Shown here: piece by piece, positions 22,341-36,658 of the stretch
How positions within the stretch are numbered: the first letter of the stretch is position 1
Layout of the letters: every line of letters starts with the position of its first letter
Source of the DNA: Fibrobacter sp.
GTDB taxonomy: Bacteria > Fibrobacterota > Fibrobacteria > Fibrobacterales > Fibrobacteraceae
Length of the DNA stretch: 64,000 nt
Direction: 5' to 3'
NCBI GenBank assembly: GCA_024689485.1
Contig: JAILDK010000023.1
Location: 36,700-100,699 of the forward strand
Position numbers and translations under genes: made by a program
Notes under the pieces: generated by a model
Databases searched by the model: none
What the model saw: the letters and a program-made list of their open reading frames with translations, nothing else
Told to the model about the DNA's origin: nothing

Positions 22341-24614
22341 GTGAAAAAACTTTTGGCTTTGGCAGCGGTAATGGCTTTTGGACTAGGCTCTGCAAATGCG
22401 GTGACCTGGAATCCGGTATGTACGTCTAAAGGGCATACGCTGATCGCTTCTTCGGAGCATTTTGAAATTTGCCAAAAGGCGACTTGCGATGACGGCTCTG
22501 CGAACAATGTGAGCATCTCTGCGTCAGATGCGGAAGCAGCACTTGCAACGCTCGAAAATGTTTTTTCCATTTATCACGATTCCTTAAAATGGATGCTTCC
22601 GCAGCCGAGTTCTGCGGACGTGAAGTACAAGAGCGTCGCCTATATTTTTGACAATACCAAAATGAGCGCCTTGTACGGAGGCTCCAATACAGAAGCTTGC
22701 TTGAACGGGGAATGCTCACCGGGGCTTTGGCTTGGCAGTGGCGCTCTCACGGACACGTGGGGACTTGCGCACGAATACGCCCACGGGATGCAGGGCATTG
22801 CCGGCTGGATGGGCAACAACTCGCACACCGGCTGGATTGCGGAATCCCACGCGAACTGGATGGCGCACCAGGTTTACCCGACCAATGCGCACTACTGCTC
22901 CGAGGCACTCATCAACTTCCCGTATCTGTATTACGGTTCTACCCGAGACCGTTACTGCAACTGGCAGTTCTTGGAACATTTGAAAGAAGAATTCGGCGGC
23001 GGCTACGCCGGGGCTGCAGAAGTGAACCGCATTTGGACGGAATCCGTGGGCGACGACGGAACAGAAGCGCGCATGTTGCAGACTCCTTTCACTGCGATGA
23101 TGATGGTCTTTGACTGGAGTCTCGATTCGCTGAACAAACAGTTCGGAAAGTTCGCGATGAAGAATGCGACCTTGGAATATGCGCCCGAAAAGAAGACGCT
23201 TTACAAGAATACATGGGGCGATTATGAATTCGAAACCCGCCGCACGACAGGCTGGGGGGATATTTACCGCCGACATCCGCGTGTGACGATGCTGAATGTT
23301 CTGGATTCGGCGAACAACCGCTACATTTCCCCGAGCTACTGGGCTCCGCAGCGTTTGGGCTATAACCTTGTGCGCATTTATCCGGATTCCGCAGGAAAGG
23401 TAACGGTTAAATTCCGCGGCATTGTACAGCATGAAAAGGTGGTTGAAGGTTACACCTGCTTTGGCGACAATGATGACTACTACGACAAGGCTTACCACTG
23501 GTGCAACTATTCGCCGGATTCCGTTCCGAGTGCGGCGAGCCAGTGGGCGTTTGGGCTTGTTGCCGAAGGCTCGGACGGGACGCCGCGTTACAGCGAAATG
23601 ATGCTCGACACGGCAGGCAATCTTTCGATTGACGTGCAGAGTTCCGACAAGGCTCTTTGGCTCGCGGTGACCGCGGCTCCTTCGGAAATGCACACGATTC
23701 TTTGGGACCAGTTCTACTACAGCATTTACCGTTTCCCGTACATGATTGAAGTCCTAAACGGAAAGCCGGAAGGCTTTGAAGAAAAGGCGTGGACGCCGAC
23801 AAATACGGCGGGTTATACGCGCCATTCGAACGGCGGAGGCTGGGTAAAGAGCGGGGCAAACGTCGCATCGACGGTTTACGTGGGCCCGAATGCCGTGGTG
23901 AATGGCGGAACTTTGAGCGGCAATGTGAGAGTCGAGGACTTTGCCGTGGTGAACGGCGGAACTTTGAGCGGAAGTGCGGTTGTCCGCGGGCGCGCCTTGG
24001 TGACTGACGGAACGATCTGCGATAATGCGGTTCTCGAAGAAGACGCTTGGCTTGTCAGCGGAACGATTCAGGAAAATGCGAAGGTAGGCGCGCTTTCGAT
24101 TATTGTGAACAGTACGATCGGCGGAAGCGCTGAAATCTACGGCGTGATGTGGGCGGTTGCCGGAAAAACGGTTAACGGGACGGCTCAGCTGCGCGGTGAC
24201 TTGGAAAACAACTTTACGGAAACGATTTCGAAGGGTGTCTTTTACGGCATGGTCGACGACGGAATGCTGACCTTGGACAATTACGGCGCAAGCCGCACCG
24301 AAGCGATGACCGAAGTGACCGCGGACATTGAAAATGCGACCTGGTATGAAATCGCGGAAGAAACGAATTCGGTCAAGAAGCCGGCTCTTGTTGCGGAAAA
24401 GCTTTCTGCAGTCAGACTCGGAGAAACTCTCGTGGTGAAGGTTCCCGCTGGTGCAAATACGCTCTACGTGATGGATTTGCACGGCAAGGTTCTTTTGTCG
24501 CAGTCGGTGAACGCTCACCTTTCGAACGTGAATCTCCAAGGCTTGTCGGCGGGCAGCTACATTCTGACGGCGAAGACTTCGACGGGAATGCAGAGCGTTC
24601 GTTTTACACGTTAA
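22341..24614 (+). CDS. Secreted putative zinc-peptidase-like protein with hexapeptide/beta-helix region and T9SS-type C-terminal domain
   Basis: Signal peptide; LAHEYAHGMQ (HExxH); repeats AVVNGGTLSGNVRVEDFAVVNGGTLSGSAVV; C-term LYVMDLHGKVLLSQSVNAHLSNVNLQGLSAGSYILTAKTSTGMQSVRFTR. Confidence 0.75.
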   Translation: MKKLLALAAVMAFGLGSANAVTWNPVCTSKGHTLIASSEHFEICQKATCDDGSANNVSISASDAEAALATLENVFSIYHDSLKWMLPQPSSADVKYKSVAYIFDNTKMSALYGGSNTEACLNGECSPGLWLGSGALTDTWGLAHEYAHGMQGIAGWMGNNSHTGWIAESHANWMAHQVYPTNAHYCSEALINFPYLYYGSTRDRYCNWQFLEHLKEEFGGGYAGAAEVNRIWTESVGDDGTEARMLQTPFTAMMMVFDWSLDSLNKQFGKFAMKNATLEYAPEKKTLYKNTWGDYEFETRRTTGWGDIYRRHPRVTMLNVLDSANNRYISPSYWAPQRLGYNLVRIYPDSAGKVTVKFRGIVQHEKVVEGYTCFGDNDDYYDKAYHWCNYSPDSVPSAASQWAFGLVAEGSDGTPRYSEMMLDTAGNLSIDVQSSDKALWLAVTAAPSEMHTILWDQFYYSIYRFPYMIEVLNGKPEGFEEKAWTPTNTAGYTRHSNGGGWVKSGANVASTVYVGPNAVVNGGTLSGNVRVEDFAVVNGGTLSGSAVVRGRALVTDGTICDNAVLEEDAWLVSGTIQENAKVGALSIIVNSTIGGSAEIYGVMWAVAGKTVNGTAQLRGDLENNFTETISKGVFYGMVDDGMLTLDNYGASRTEAMTEVTADIENATWYEIAEETNSVKKPALVAEKLSAVRLGETLVVKVPAGANTLYVMDLHGKVLLSQSVNAHLSNVNLQGLSAGSYILTAKTSTGMQSVRFTR

Positions 24615-24713
24615 AAGCTTTTCCGATAGGGAAGTTTCGGAAGTTCCAAGTTGGAATAGAAGGGGGACTTGAAGCCTTTCCGAAATTTTCGTAAATTGGG
24701 ACTGTAATTCTGC

Positions 24714-25067
24714 GGGGGTGCTCTGGTTTCGACAGGGCTGCTGAAGCGTGAGTTGCGTGCCGAGGGTCTGGCTGGCCTCGTAAAAAAGCCGGAAAACAAT
24801 AAGTGCTAACGAAGATTACGCACTCGCTGCTTAATTTATAGCAACGCTGGAACTGGAGCCCCTCCCACGGGATTCAGACCTCCAGTCGCAATGTGGGATA
24901 GGATGGCGTCATGCTCTGGGGCGACGTCCGAAATTTACAGAGCTGGCTGGAACCTGCGCCGACCTTCTTGGGCGTAGGGACCGGTGAGATCTTAAATACG
25001 AAGGGAACGCACGTAGGAATGAACGGGGACGTGGTTTTGGACAGGAGTTCGACTCTCCTCACCTCCA
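24714..25067 (+). ncRNA. ssrA: tmRNA (ssrA), tag ANEDYALAA
   Basis: 5' GGGGGTGCTCTGGTTTCGACAGGG and 3' GGACAGGAGTTCGACTCTCCTCACCTCCA; tag ORF gct aac gaa gat tac gca ctc gct gct taa at 24805-24834. Confidence 0.96.
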
Positions 25068-25073
25068 TCTTCG

Positions 25074-25104
25074 AAAAGCGGTCGCTCAAGGAGCGGCCGC
25101 TTTT
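25074..25104 (+). terminator. tmRNA terminator
   Basis: AAAAGCGGTCGCTCaagGAGCGGCCGCTTTT. Confidence 0.85.
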
Positions 25105-25129
25105 GCATTTTAAGGATTCAGTTGAATCT

Positions 25130-26605
25130 TTAACGGATCGCTTTGAAGAATGCGCGGAGCTTTTCGGCATCCTTCTTGCCGTGGGAGGCTTCGAGAGAAG
25201 TCGAAAGATCGACGAGTTCCGGTTCAAATCGTTCGACGATTTCCGCAATGTTTTCCGGGGAAATGCCTCCGGCCATCCACAGCGCTTCCTTGGAACGTAC
25301 CGCATCGACAAGGGAATCATCAATGCGCTTACCCGTTCCGCCGACGACATCGGGCACATAGGCGTCGATGAGGGTACGCGGAAGGCTGTGCTTGGAAGCG
25401 GCGATCAGAGCTTCGACTTCGGGCATGGACTGCAGACGGACTGCGGCGTAGTAGCCGATGTTCGCCTGTTCGGCTTCTGCAGGAATCGACACTCCGTGGA
25501 ATTGGACCGCGTCCAAAATACCTTCGGAGGTAAGTGCAATCGCGGTCTTTTCTTCGGCGGTGTCGTGGTCAGCGACGACGCCCACGCAGAGCGGCGCCTG
25601 CTTGCCGAACTTTTCTTTTAAAGTCTGGACGATCTTTCGCGTGTCGGCTTCGTTTGTTTTGCGCGGGCTTTGGCTGTAGAACATAAAGCCGAGCATGTTT
25701 GCGCCGAGTTCCGCGGCGAGAAGCGCATCTTCGACGTTCGTGATGCCGCAGATTTTCACAAGAGGCTTGCCGGGGAAGTTCTTGCGGACTTCTTCGCGCT
25801 TTTCGGCGAAAGTCTTCCAAAATTTTCCGTAGCCGTTCGGTTCTGCGCCGAGGAAGGCGCTGACGAGATTCTTCGCAGAGTCTGGCGACTTGGCTGCCGC
25901 TTCTCCGATGAGAATGCCTTCAAAGCCCAGGCGGCGGGCGAAAGCGGCGTCGCTCGGTTCTTTGACGCCGCTTTCGAAAACGGCGCGAGGTCCGAGTTCA
26001 TGACGGAACGCGGCGGGGATCAGCGGATCGATGTGGAAGTTGCGCAGGTCGCGGGCGTTTACGCCGGCGACACATTCACCGTCTTTCTGCACGAGCTTTA
26101 ACTTGCGCAGATCGTCTTCGGTGCGGACTTCGACAAACGGAGTCATGCCGAGTTCTCGGGCGCGGTTCGCCATGGCGCACAAGGTGGAATCGTCGAGGAT
26201 GCGGGCGATCAAAAGAACCGCGTCTGCGCCAAAGTCATAGGCGACGTCGATTTCTTCCGGGGAAAGGAGAAAGTCCTTGCGGAGGATCGCGCAGTTCGGA
26301 GCCGCTTCGGCGACTTTCAAAATATCGGCGAGAGAACCGTTGAAGTAATTACCTTCCGTGAGAACGGAAATGGCACTGGTTCCAGCTTCTGCATACTTGC
26401 GAGCGGTTTCCGCCGGATCAAGTCCCATGGCGATATTGCCCTTGGACGGCGAAGAACGCTTCACTTCTAGGATCGTTCCCGGTTTTGCGATAAACGGGTG
26501 CAGTGGGCGAGTGCGCTTGGGCCGTTCGAATCCGAAACAGATTCCCAGGCGTTCAATATCCGCTTTGCGCTTGGCTACGATTTCTGCTAGAATGTCGCGA
26601 CTCAT
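25130..26605 (-). CDS. trpCF: Bifunctional indole-3-glycerol-phosphate synthase / phosphoribosylanthranilate isomerase
   Basis: ILEVKRSSPSKGNI, ILRKDFLLSPEEIDVAYDFGADAVLLIARIL (TrpC); VKICGITNVEDALLAAELGANMLGFMFYSQSPR (TrpF). Confidence 0.95.
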   Translation of the reverse strand: MSRDILAEIVAKRKADIERLGICFGFERPKRTRPLHPFIAKPGTILEVKRSSPSKGNIAMGLDPAETARKYAEAGTSAISVLTEGNYFNGSLADILKVAEAAPNCAILRKDFLLSPEEIDVAYDFGADAVLLIARILDDSTLCAMANRARELGMTPFVEVRTEDDLRKLKLVQKDGECVAGVNARDLRNFHIDPLIPAAFRHELGPRAVFESGVKEPSDAAFARRLGFEGILIGEAAAKSPDSAKNLVSAFLGAEPNGYGKFWKTFAEKREEVRKNFPGKPLVKICGITNVEDALLAAELGANMLGFMFYSQSPRKTNEADTRKIVQTLKEKFGKQAPLCVGVVADHDTAEEKTAIALTSEGILDAVQFHGVSIPAEAEQANIGYYAAVRLQSMPEVEALIAASKHSLPRTLIDAYVPDVVGGTGKRIDDSLVDAVRSKEALWMAGGISPENIAEIVERFEPELVDLSTSLEASHGKKDAEKLRAFFKAIR

Positions 26606-26620
26606 AAGATCCTCTCAAAC

Positions 26621-26652
26621 AAAAAGGCAACTCGAATGAGTCGCCTTTTTTT
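26621..26652. terminator. Intrinsic terminator between rpoZ and trpCF
   Basis: aaaaaGGCaACTCgaatGAGTcGCCttttttt. Confidence 0.65.
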
Positions 26653-26673
26653 GAAAAACGGAATTTTCCAGAA

Positions 26674-26997
26674 TTAGATGCCGAAAGCGTCGTTGGCTGC
26701 ATCAAGAGAGCTTGCGCTGTCCTGAGCCGGAGCTTCTGCATTTGCCTGCTGGATTTCGGCAGCCTTTGCTTCTTCGCGGGCTTCAGCTTCTTCCTTGGAA
26801 AGGATCGTGAGCTTGTTGTCCTTGAACTTGTCCATTGCGATCGTCGTCGGCTTCATTTCAAGCGTCAGATAGCCAGCCTTGGCCTGATCGTTGATGAAGC
26901 GTGCTTCGTGAGCCATCATGACAACAGCGCGGAAAGTGGAGCCCTTGCAAGCTTCGCTAGCGTAGATGTCGTCAAGGTAAACGCGATGATTAGACAT
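26674..26997 (-). CDS. rpoZ: RNA polymerase omega subunit-like protein
   Basis: MSNHRVYLDDIYASEACKGSTFRAVVMMAHEARFINDQ...MKPTTIAMDKFKDNKL; start revised to exclude the tRNA. Confidence 0.72.
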   Translation of the reverse strand: MSNHRVYLDDIYASEACKGSTFRAVVMMAHEARFINDQAKAGYLTLEMKPTTIAMDKFKDNKLTILSKEEAEAREEAKAAEIQQANAEAPAQDSASSLDAANDAFGI

Positions 26998-27020
26998 AAG
27001 CCACCTTGTTAGGTTTTTAG

Positions 27021-27105
27021 AAGAGGGAGAGGGATTCGAACCCTCGTTACAATTAAGTAAACACGCTTTCCAAGCGTGCGCCTTCAACCACTCGGCCATC
27101 CCTCC
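27021..27105 (-). tRNA. tRNA-Ser(GGA)
   Basis: GGAGGGATGGCCGAGTGGTTGAAGGCGCACGCTTGGAAAGCGTG...long variable arm...GAGGGTTCGAATCCCTC. Confidence 0.96.
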
Positions 27106-27133
27106 AAAGGATGCGTGCCAAATATAACTAAAA

Positions 27134-27166
27134 TGGGCACTTCGTCAAGACGAAATGCCCAAAAAA
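27134..27166. terminator. Intrinsic terminator downstream of pepF
   Basis: TGGGCACTTCGTCaaGACGAAATGCCCAAAAAA. Confidence 0.75.
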
Positions 27167-27203
27167 GTGAATTTTTTTTGAAAAAATCAAAAAAAGTTCG
27201 ATT

Positions 27204-31799
<4,596 letters not shown>

Positions 31800-31801
31800 A
31801 A

Positions 31802-33157
31802 GTGTCTCTGCTTTTGGAAAAGGCTTTGGCGGTTTTTGAATCGGGAAAACTTCTCGATGTCGAATATCGCATGCTAAAGTTGAGCTCGCTTTACGCTTGG
31901 ATTCAAGCGCATGAATTAGAAATTGAAAAGGCTCTTTTTGCAGACCTTGCCAAGTCCGATCACGAAGCGTTCATGACGGAAATCGGGATTGCCCTTTCTG
32001 AAATTTCTTATGTGAAAAAGCATTTGAAAAAATGGGTTCGCAAGCAGCCTGTAAAGACGCCGCTTTCGCTTTTTCCGGCGAAGAGTTACAAGCTTTATAG
32101 GCCCTATGGTCCAGTGCTCATCCTTTCGCCGTGGAACTATCCGTTCTTGCTCGCCGTGGAGCCTTTGATTTCGGCGATTGCGGCGGGGAATTCGGCGGTC
32201 GTGAAGCCTTCCCTGAAAACGCCTCATGTGGCGGATTTGCTGTTGAAGCTGGCTGAAGAAGCTTTTCCCAGTGGGGAAGTGCAGGTGGCTTTGGGAGATC
32301 ATGCGCTTGCCGATGCGCTGCTGTCGGAACCTTTCCAGTTGATCTTCTTTACGGGAAGTCCGAATGTGGGACGTCACGTGATGGAGCTTGCGTCTAAAAA
32401 TTTGACGCCGGTGGTGCTCGAACTTGGGGGCAAAAGTCCTTGCGTTGTCGATGAAACGGCAAATCTGGAAATCGCGGCTCAAAGGATTGCTTTTGGAAAG
32501 CTCACGAATGCGGGGCAAACCTGTATCGCTCCGGATTTTCTTTATGTGCAAAAATCGGTGAAGTCAAAGTTCGAAGCTCTGCTTGTGAAGGCTTTTGAAT
32601 CTTTTGCCCCGCAAGGCGCGGACACGGAATCGCTTGCAAATATCGTTGACCTTCCGCATTTAGAACGTTTGCAAAATCTGGTGCAGAATGAAAAGGTTCT
32701 CTTCGGCGGTAAAGCTTCGGGGAAAAAGTTCGCCCCGACCCTTCTTGCGGACGTCGCCTGGGATTCTCCGGTGATGCGGCAGGAAATTTTTGGCCCGATT
32801 CTTCCGATCCTTTCGTTTGAAGATGAAGCGGAAATGCTTGCGAAGCTTCGAACGCTTCCGCGCCCGCTTGCATTCTACGTTTTTACGTCGAACAAAAAGT
32901 GCGTTCAAAGAATTCAGCGGGAATTGCACTTTGGCGGTATGTGCGTGAACGATACGCTGATGCATATCGGTTCTCCGGAACTTCCTTTTGGCGGTGTCGG
33001 GAACAGCGGAATGGGACGTTACCATGGGGAAGCGGGCTTTAGAACCTTTTCACATGAGGAAAGCGTTCTCGAACGGGGAACGTGGTTGGATTTGGATTTT
33101 CGCTATCCGCCGTTTACGGAAGCGAAAAAGAAATTGGTGCACTTTTTTCTGAAGTAG
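31802..33157 (+). CDS. NAD(P)-dependent aldehyde dehydrogenase
   Basis: VLILSPWNYPFLLAVEPLISAIAAGNSAVVKPS, LELGGKSPCVVD, FGKLTNAGQTCIAPDF. Confidence 0.95.
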   Translation: MSLLLEKALAVFESGKLLDVEYRMLKLSSLYAWIQAHELEIEKALFADLAKSDHEAFMTEIGIALSEISYVKKHLKKWVRKQPVKTPLSLFPAKSYKLYRPYGPVLILSPWNYPFLLAVEPLISAIAAGNSAVVKPSLKTPHVADLLLKLAEEAFPSGEVQVALGDHALADALLSEPFQLIFFTGSPNVGRHVMELASKNLTPVVLELGGKSPCVVDETANLEIAAQRIAFGKLTNAGQTCIAPDFLYVQKSVKSKFEALLVKAFESFAPQGADTESLANIVDLPHLERLQNLVQNEKVLFGGKASGKKFAPTLLADVAWDSPVMRQEIFGPILPILSFEDEAEMLAKLRTLPRPLAFYVFTSNKKCVQRIQRELHFGGMCVNDTLMHIGSPELPFGGVGNSGMGRYHGEAGFRTFSHEESVLERGTWLDLDFRYPPFTEAKKKLVHFFLK

Positions 33158-33160
33158 AAA

Positions 33161-34420
33161 ATGCCAAAGCGGACGGGTGTTGCGGATTTGCCTTTGCATT
33201 CGGGGACGGTTCCTCGGTGGCTTGCAGACCGTATGCGCGACATGGGACGCCTGATTGCGGAATCGATCGTTGAAAATTACGGTAAAAAAGAATTCTTGGT
33301 GCGCCTGAGCGATCCGCTCTGGTTTCAGTCTTTTGGCGCGGTCCTCGGCATGGACTGGCATTCTTCGGGAATCACCACGAGCGTGATGTATGCGCTCAAG
33401 AGAGGCTTGAATCCGATTGCAAAAGAGCTCGGCATTCGCGTTTGCGGGGGCCGCGGCAAGTATTCTCGGGAAACGCCGAACGAACTTTTGGAAGTCGCGA
33501 ACGCAACAGGCCTAGACGGATACGCTTTGGAACGCACAAGCAAGCTCTGCGCCAAGGTAGACAATACCGCCGTCCAGGACGGCTTTCAACTTTACCAGCA
33601 CAACTTCATCGTGACCGATGAAGGAGACTGGGCCGTGGTACAGCAGGGCATGAATTCCGGCGCGAGAGCCGCCAGACGTTACCACTGGTGCTCTTCGAAT
33701 TTAAGGTCCTTTGTCGAAAATCCGCACACCGCCGTGATCGGCGAAAATCGCGGACAGATTTTGAACCTGACCGCAGAACAGGCTCGCAGCACCCGGTCTT
33801 CGATTCTAGAACTTTCGCACGAAGATCCCGGGCGCATGATGCGCGAAATTTCGCAGATCGTACAGCCCAATTCCTCCATGGTCGTTCCGACTCAGACCGA
33901 CCTTTTTTTACCGACGCCCGACCCGATTATCGTGAGCACGAACCGGGACTGCCGAATGCCCGCACATCATGAAGTTCGTCCCGAGGATGTGGACTTAAAA
34001 CGCTTGGGCGGGGTCCTTGCGACCGCTTACGAATCCGAACCGAAAGACTTTGAAAGTTTGCTGCTCACGCCGGGTCTTGGCCCGCGTACCTTGCAGTCGC
34101 TGACACTTGTGAGTGAGGTCATCAACGGCACGCCTTCCCGCTTTCACGACCCGGCCAGGTTCTCCTTTGCGCACGGCGGAAAGGACGGTCATCCGTTCCC
34201 CGTACCGACCCGTGTTTACGACGAATCGATCCGCGTTCTCGGAGATTCCATCGAAAAGGCAAAGCTCGGCGACCGCGATAAAATGGAATGCTTGAACCGT
34301 TTGCACAAAACACAGCTCGCCGTGGAACGAAACTGCTCTCCGCTTGCCGATTTCGACAAGACGATTGCGCATGAAAAAGCCCACTCCGAAGAATGGGGTG
34401 GGCGAACCGTGGGCGATTAA
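33161..34420 (+). CDS. DUF763 family protein
   Basis: MPKRTGVADLPLHSGTVPRWLADRMRDMGRLI... typical DUF763 N-terminus; 3 bp after the aldehyde dehydrogenase. Confidence 0.88.
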   Translation: MPKRTGVADLPLHSGTVPRWLADRMRDMGRLIAESIVENYGKKEFLVRLSDPLWFQSFGAVLGMDWHSSGITTSVMYALKRGLNPIAKELGIRVCGGRGKYSRETPNELLEVANATGLDGYALERTSKLCAKVDNTAVQDGFQLYQHNFIVTDEGDWAVVQQGMNSGARAARRYHWCSSNLRSFVENPHTAVIGENRGQILNLTAEQARSTRSSILELSHEDPGRMMREISQIVQPNSSMVVPTQTDLFLPTPDPIIVSTNRDCRMPAHHEVRPEDVDLKRLGGVLATAYESEPKDFESLLLTPGLGPRTLQSLTLVSEVINGTPSRFHDPARFSFAHGGKDGHPFPVPTRVYDESIRVLGDSIEKAKLGDRDKMECLNRLHKTQLAVERNCSPLADFDKTIAHEKAHSEEWGGRTVGD

Positions 34421-35040
34421 GTTAAATCCGCCCGCAAGGCGCGGATGGCGTTTCCGCGGTGGCTGATAGGCTTTTTATCGGCGAGTTCCATTTGGGCAAA
34501 GGTGCGGGTTTCTCCGTTCGGAACAAAGAGCGGATCGTATCCGAATCCCTTGTCGCCGATTGGGGCAAAGTTGATTTGTCCGCGGCATTCGCCTTCGTAG
34601 ATTTTCGGCTTTGAAATTTCGAATTTTCCTTCCGCATTTTGGGAAACCGTTTGGTACGAAAGGGCGCAGAAGTATCGGGCGCTGCGGTCTGTCACGCCTT
34701 CGAGCTTTTTCATGAGCTTTACATTGTTCGCTTCGTCGTCGCCGTGGTGACCGCAGTAGCGTGCGCTGTAGATGCCCGGTTCGCCGTTCAGGGCAAAGAC
34801 TTCGAGGCCGGAATCGTCGGCGAGGACGGTCGCTTCGATGCCTTTCTCGGCGAGCCATTCGGCGGTCGTGTTGGATTTGATGATCGCGTTCGCGGCAAAG
34901 GAATCGCCGTTTTCGTCGATGTCTCCGTCAAAACCGATGTCCTTCAAGGTTTTGAATTCGTTGTGTTCTGTACCGAGGATAAAGGCGAAGTCGCGGATCT
35001 TGCCCGGGTTGCCTGTTGCGATCACAAATAAGCGTTTCAT
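34417..35040 (-). CDS. rdgB: Non-canonical purine NTP pyrophosphatase (XTP/dITP)
   Basis: MKRLFVIATGNPGKIRDFAFIL, VLADDSGLEVFALNGEPGIYSARYCG, GFGYDPLFVPNGETRTFAQM. Confidence 0.95.
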   Translation of the reverse strand: MKRLFVIATGNPGKIRDFAFILGTEHNEFKTLKDIGFDGDIDENGDSFAANAIIKSNTTAEWLAEKGIEATVLADDSGLEVFALNGEPGIYSARYCGHHGDDEANNVKLMKKLEGVTDRSARYFCALSYQTVSQNAEGKFEISKPKIYEGECRGQINFAPIGDKGFGYDPLFVPNGETRTFAQMELADKKPISHRGNAIRALRADLT

Positions 35041-36150
35041 TTAATTTTCGACCGTTTTGTTTTGTTCGGGCGCAACGATAGCTTTTTTCCACTCGACGGG
35101 TTCGCCGATGGTCGGGATGATGACGTCAAAGCCCTTTTCGCGCAAGGCTTCGGCGTTTTTAATCGGTTCGTCCCAACGGTGGGTGGATAGTTTGAATTTG
35201 GAATTGTGGACCGTCATGTAACGCTTGGCGTTTAGATCTCCCGCGATTTGCGGAAGCTCGCTAGGCAGGGTGTGGATGTTCGCCCAGTTTTCGTTATACT
35301 GCCCGTTTTCGAGAATGGCGAAGTCCAGGTCGGGAAAGGCTTTTCCGATGTGAGCAAAGTGCTTGTCGTAGCCGGAATCGCCGCCGATGTAGATCTTTCC
35401 TGATGGAGTTTCGAGCACGAAGGAAGCCCAAAGCGTTTTTGTTTGGAAGAGGCTTCTGCCTGAAAAGTGGCGGGCCGGTAAACAGTGGAACTTGGTCCCG
35501 TCCGAAAATTCGGCCGCTTCGCCCCAGTCAAGTTCGGTGAGCTTGGATTTGGGATATCCCCAGTATTCCAGATGGGAACCGACGCCGAGTCCTGTAATGA
35601 CATGGCTTACGCGGTCTTTGATTTGAGTAACGGTTTCGTAATCCAAATGATCGTAATGGTCGTGCGTAATGACGAGATAATCGATGTCGGGAATATCGCT
35701 CGGAGCGTAGATTTGGGTTCCCGGAAAGGCTTTGTTGATGAATTGGAATGGGGCTCCGGCAAAGAATACCGGGTCGACGAGAATGCGTTTTCCTGCTGCC
35801 TGGATCATGTACGAGGAGTGCCCAAACCAAAGGATCAAATCTTGGTTCTTGTCAAGCTTGGAAAGATCGGTCTTGATGACTTTAATTTGTCCGGAATCCG
35901 GAATGGTGCTGGGGTGATCTTGAACGAGAAAATCCCACCAAGCACTGAGTGACCCTTTGTCTTTTGTCATCGTGACGGTCGGAGTTTCGTTCTGAAAATG
36001 CCCGTCCTTGTAATGGGGGGATCTTTCGATTCGTTCCAGGCGTTCTCCGCTGGGAATTTTACCGAATTGTGGTTGGTTCAAAATCCCGACACTCGCAATT
36101 CCGACGACACCGACAATCGAAAGGATGACTAAAAACATAAGAACTCCCAT
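35041..36150 (-). CDS. MBL-fold metal-dependent hydrolase (UlaG/NAPE-PLD-like)
   Basis: WFGHSSYMIQAAGKRILVDPVFF, YLVITHDHYDHLDYETV, PARHFSGRSLF, IGGDSGYD. Confidence 0.9.
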   Translation of the reverse strand: MGVLMFLVILSIVGVVGIASVGILNQPQFGKIPSGERLERIERSPHYKDGHFQNETPTVTMTKDKGSLSAWWDFLVQDHPSTIPDSGQIKVIKTDLSKLDKNQDLILWFGHSSYMIQAAGKRILVDPVFFAGAPFQFINKAFPGTQIYAPSDIPDIDYLVITHDHYDHLDYETVTQIKDRVSHVITGLGVGSHLEYWGYPKSKLTELDWGEAAEFSDGTKFHCLPARHFSGRSLFQTKTLWASFVLETPSGKIYIGGDSGYDKHFAHIGKAFPDLDFAILENGQYNENWANIHTLPSELPQIAGDLNAKRYMTVHNSKFKLSTHRWDEPIKNAEALREKGFDVIIPTIGEPVEWKKAIVAPEQNKTVEN

Positions 36151-36217
36151 AGCTTTCCCGATAATATAAAACTTTGAGTCAACTCTAAGTCAAGAGGCTT
36201 GGCGATGGAATTTCATT

Positions 36218-36254
36218 TAAAAAGCGAGAGCCCCTTCATTTCGAAGAGGCTCTC
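36218..36254 (-). terminator. rnpB terminator
   Basis: Minus strand GAGAGCCTCTTCgaaatGAAGGGGCTCTCgcttttt. Confidence 0.8.
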
Positions 36255-36260
36255 ATAAAA

Positions 36261-36622
36261 GGGACGACTATAAGCCGGGTTTTGTGCCGGCCAGAGGTCG
36301 GCGATGACCATCTATCTGGATCCGCTATTACTAGCGGCCTCAAGCAACCTACCCGAATTCCAGCTGGAAAAGGCTACCCAGGCACTCCGAAGAGTGCGGA
36401 ATTCTGCTTGGTCTTGCACCGGATGGGGCTTGCCGTGCCGTTCCTGTCACCAGAAACGCGGTGAGCTCTTACCTCGCCTTTTCACCCTTACCTCTTGCGA
36501 GGCGGTATGTTCTCTGCTGCGCTATCCGTCGTATTTCTACGCCTGGACGTTATCCAGCATCCTGCCTTGCGGTGCCCGGACTTTCCTCCCTCGTTTTCAC
36601 GAGAGCGGCCATCCGTCGTCCC
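36261..36622 (-). ncRNA. rnpB: RNase P RNA (bacterial class A)
   Basis: Minus strand GAGGGAGGAAAGTCCGGGCACC ... GGCACAAAACCCGGCTTATAGTCGTCCC; ends complementary. Confidence 0.96.
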
Positions 36623-36658
36623 AATTCAAATGTAGCATAATTTTCTATCCTTTTAAAT

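Noticed and set aside
26998-27099. N-terminal extension of the rpoZ ORF through tRNA-Ser
   Set aside because: Would translate a tRNA gene; an internal ATG at 26997 gives the family-like start.
27106-27130. TTTGGCACG sequence upstream of tRNA-Ser (minus strand) as a fourth sigma-54 promoter
   Set aside because: The -12 element is absent: TTTG falls where TTGC is needed and no GC occurs at the required spacing.
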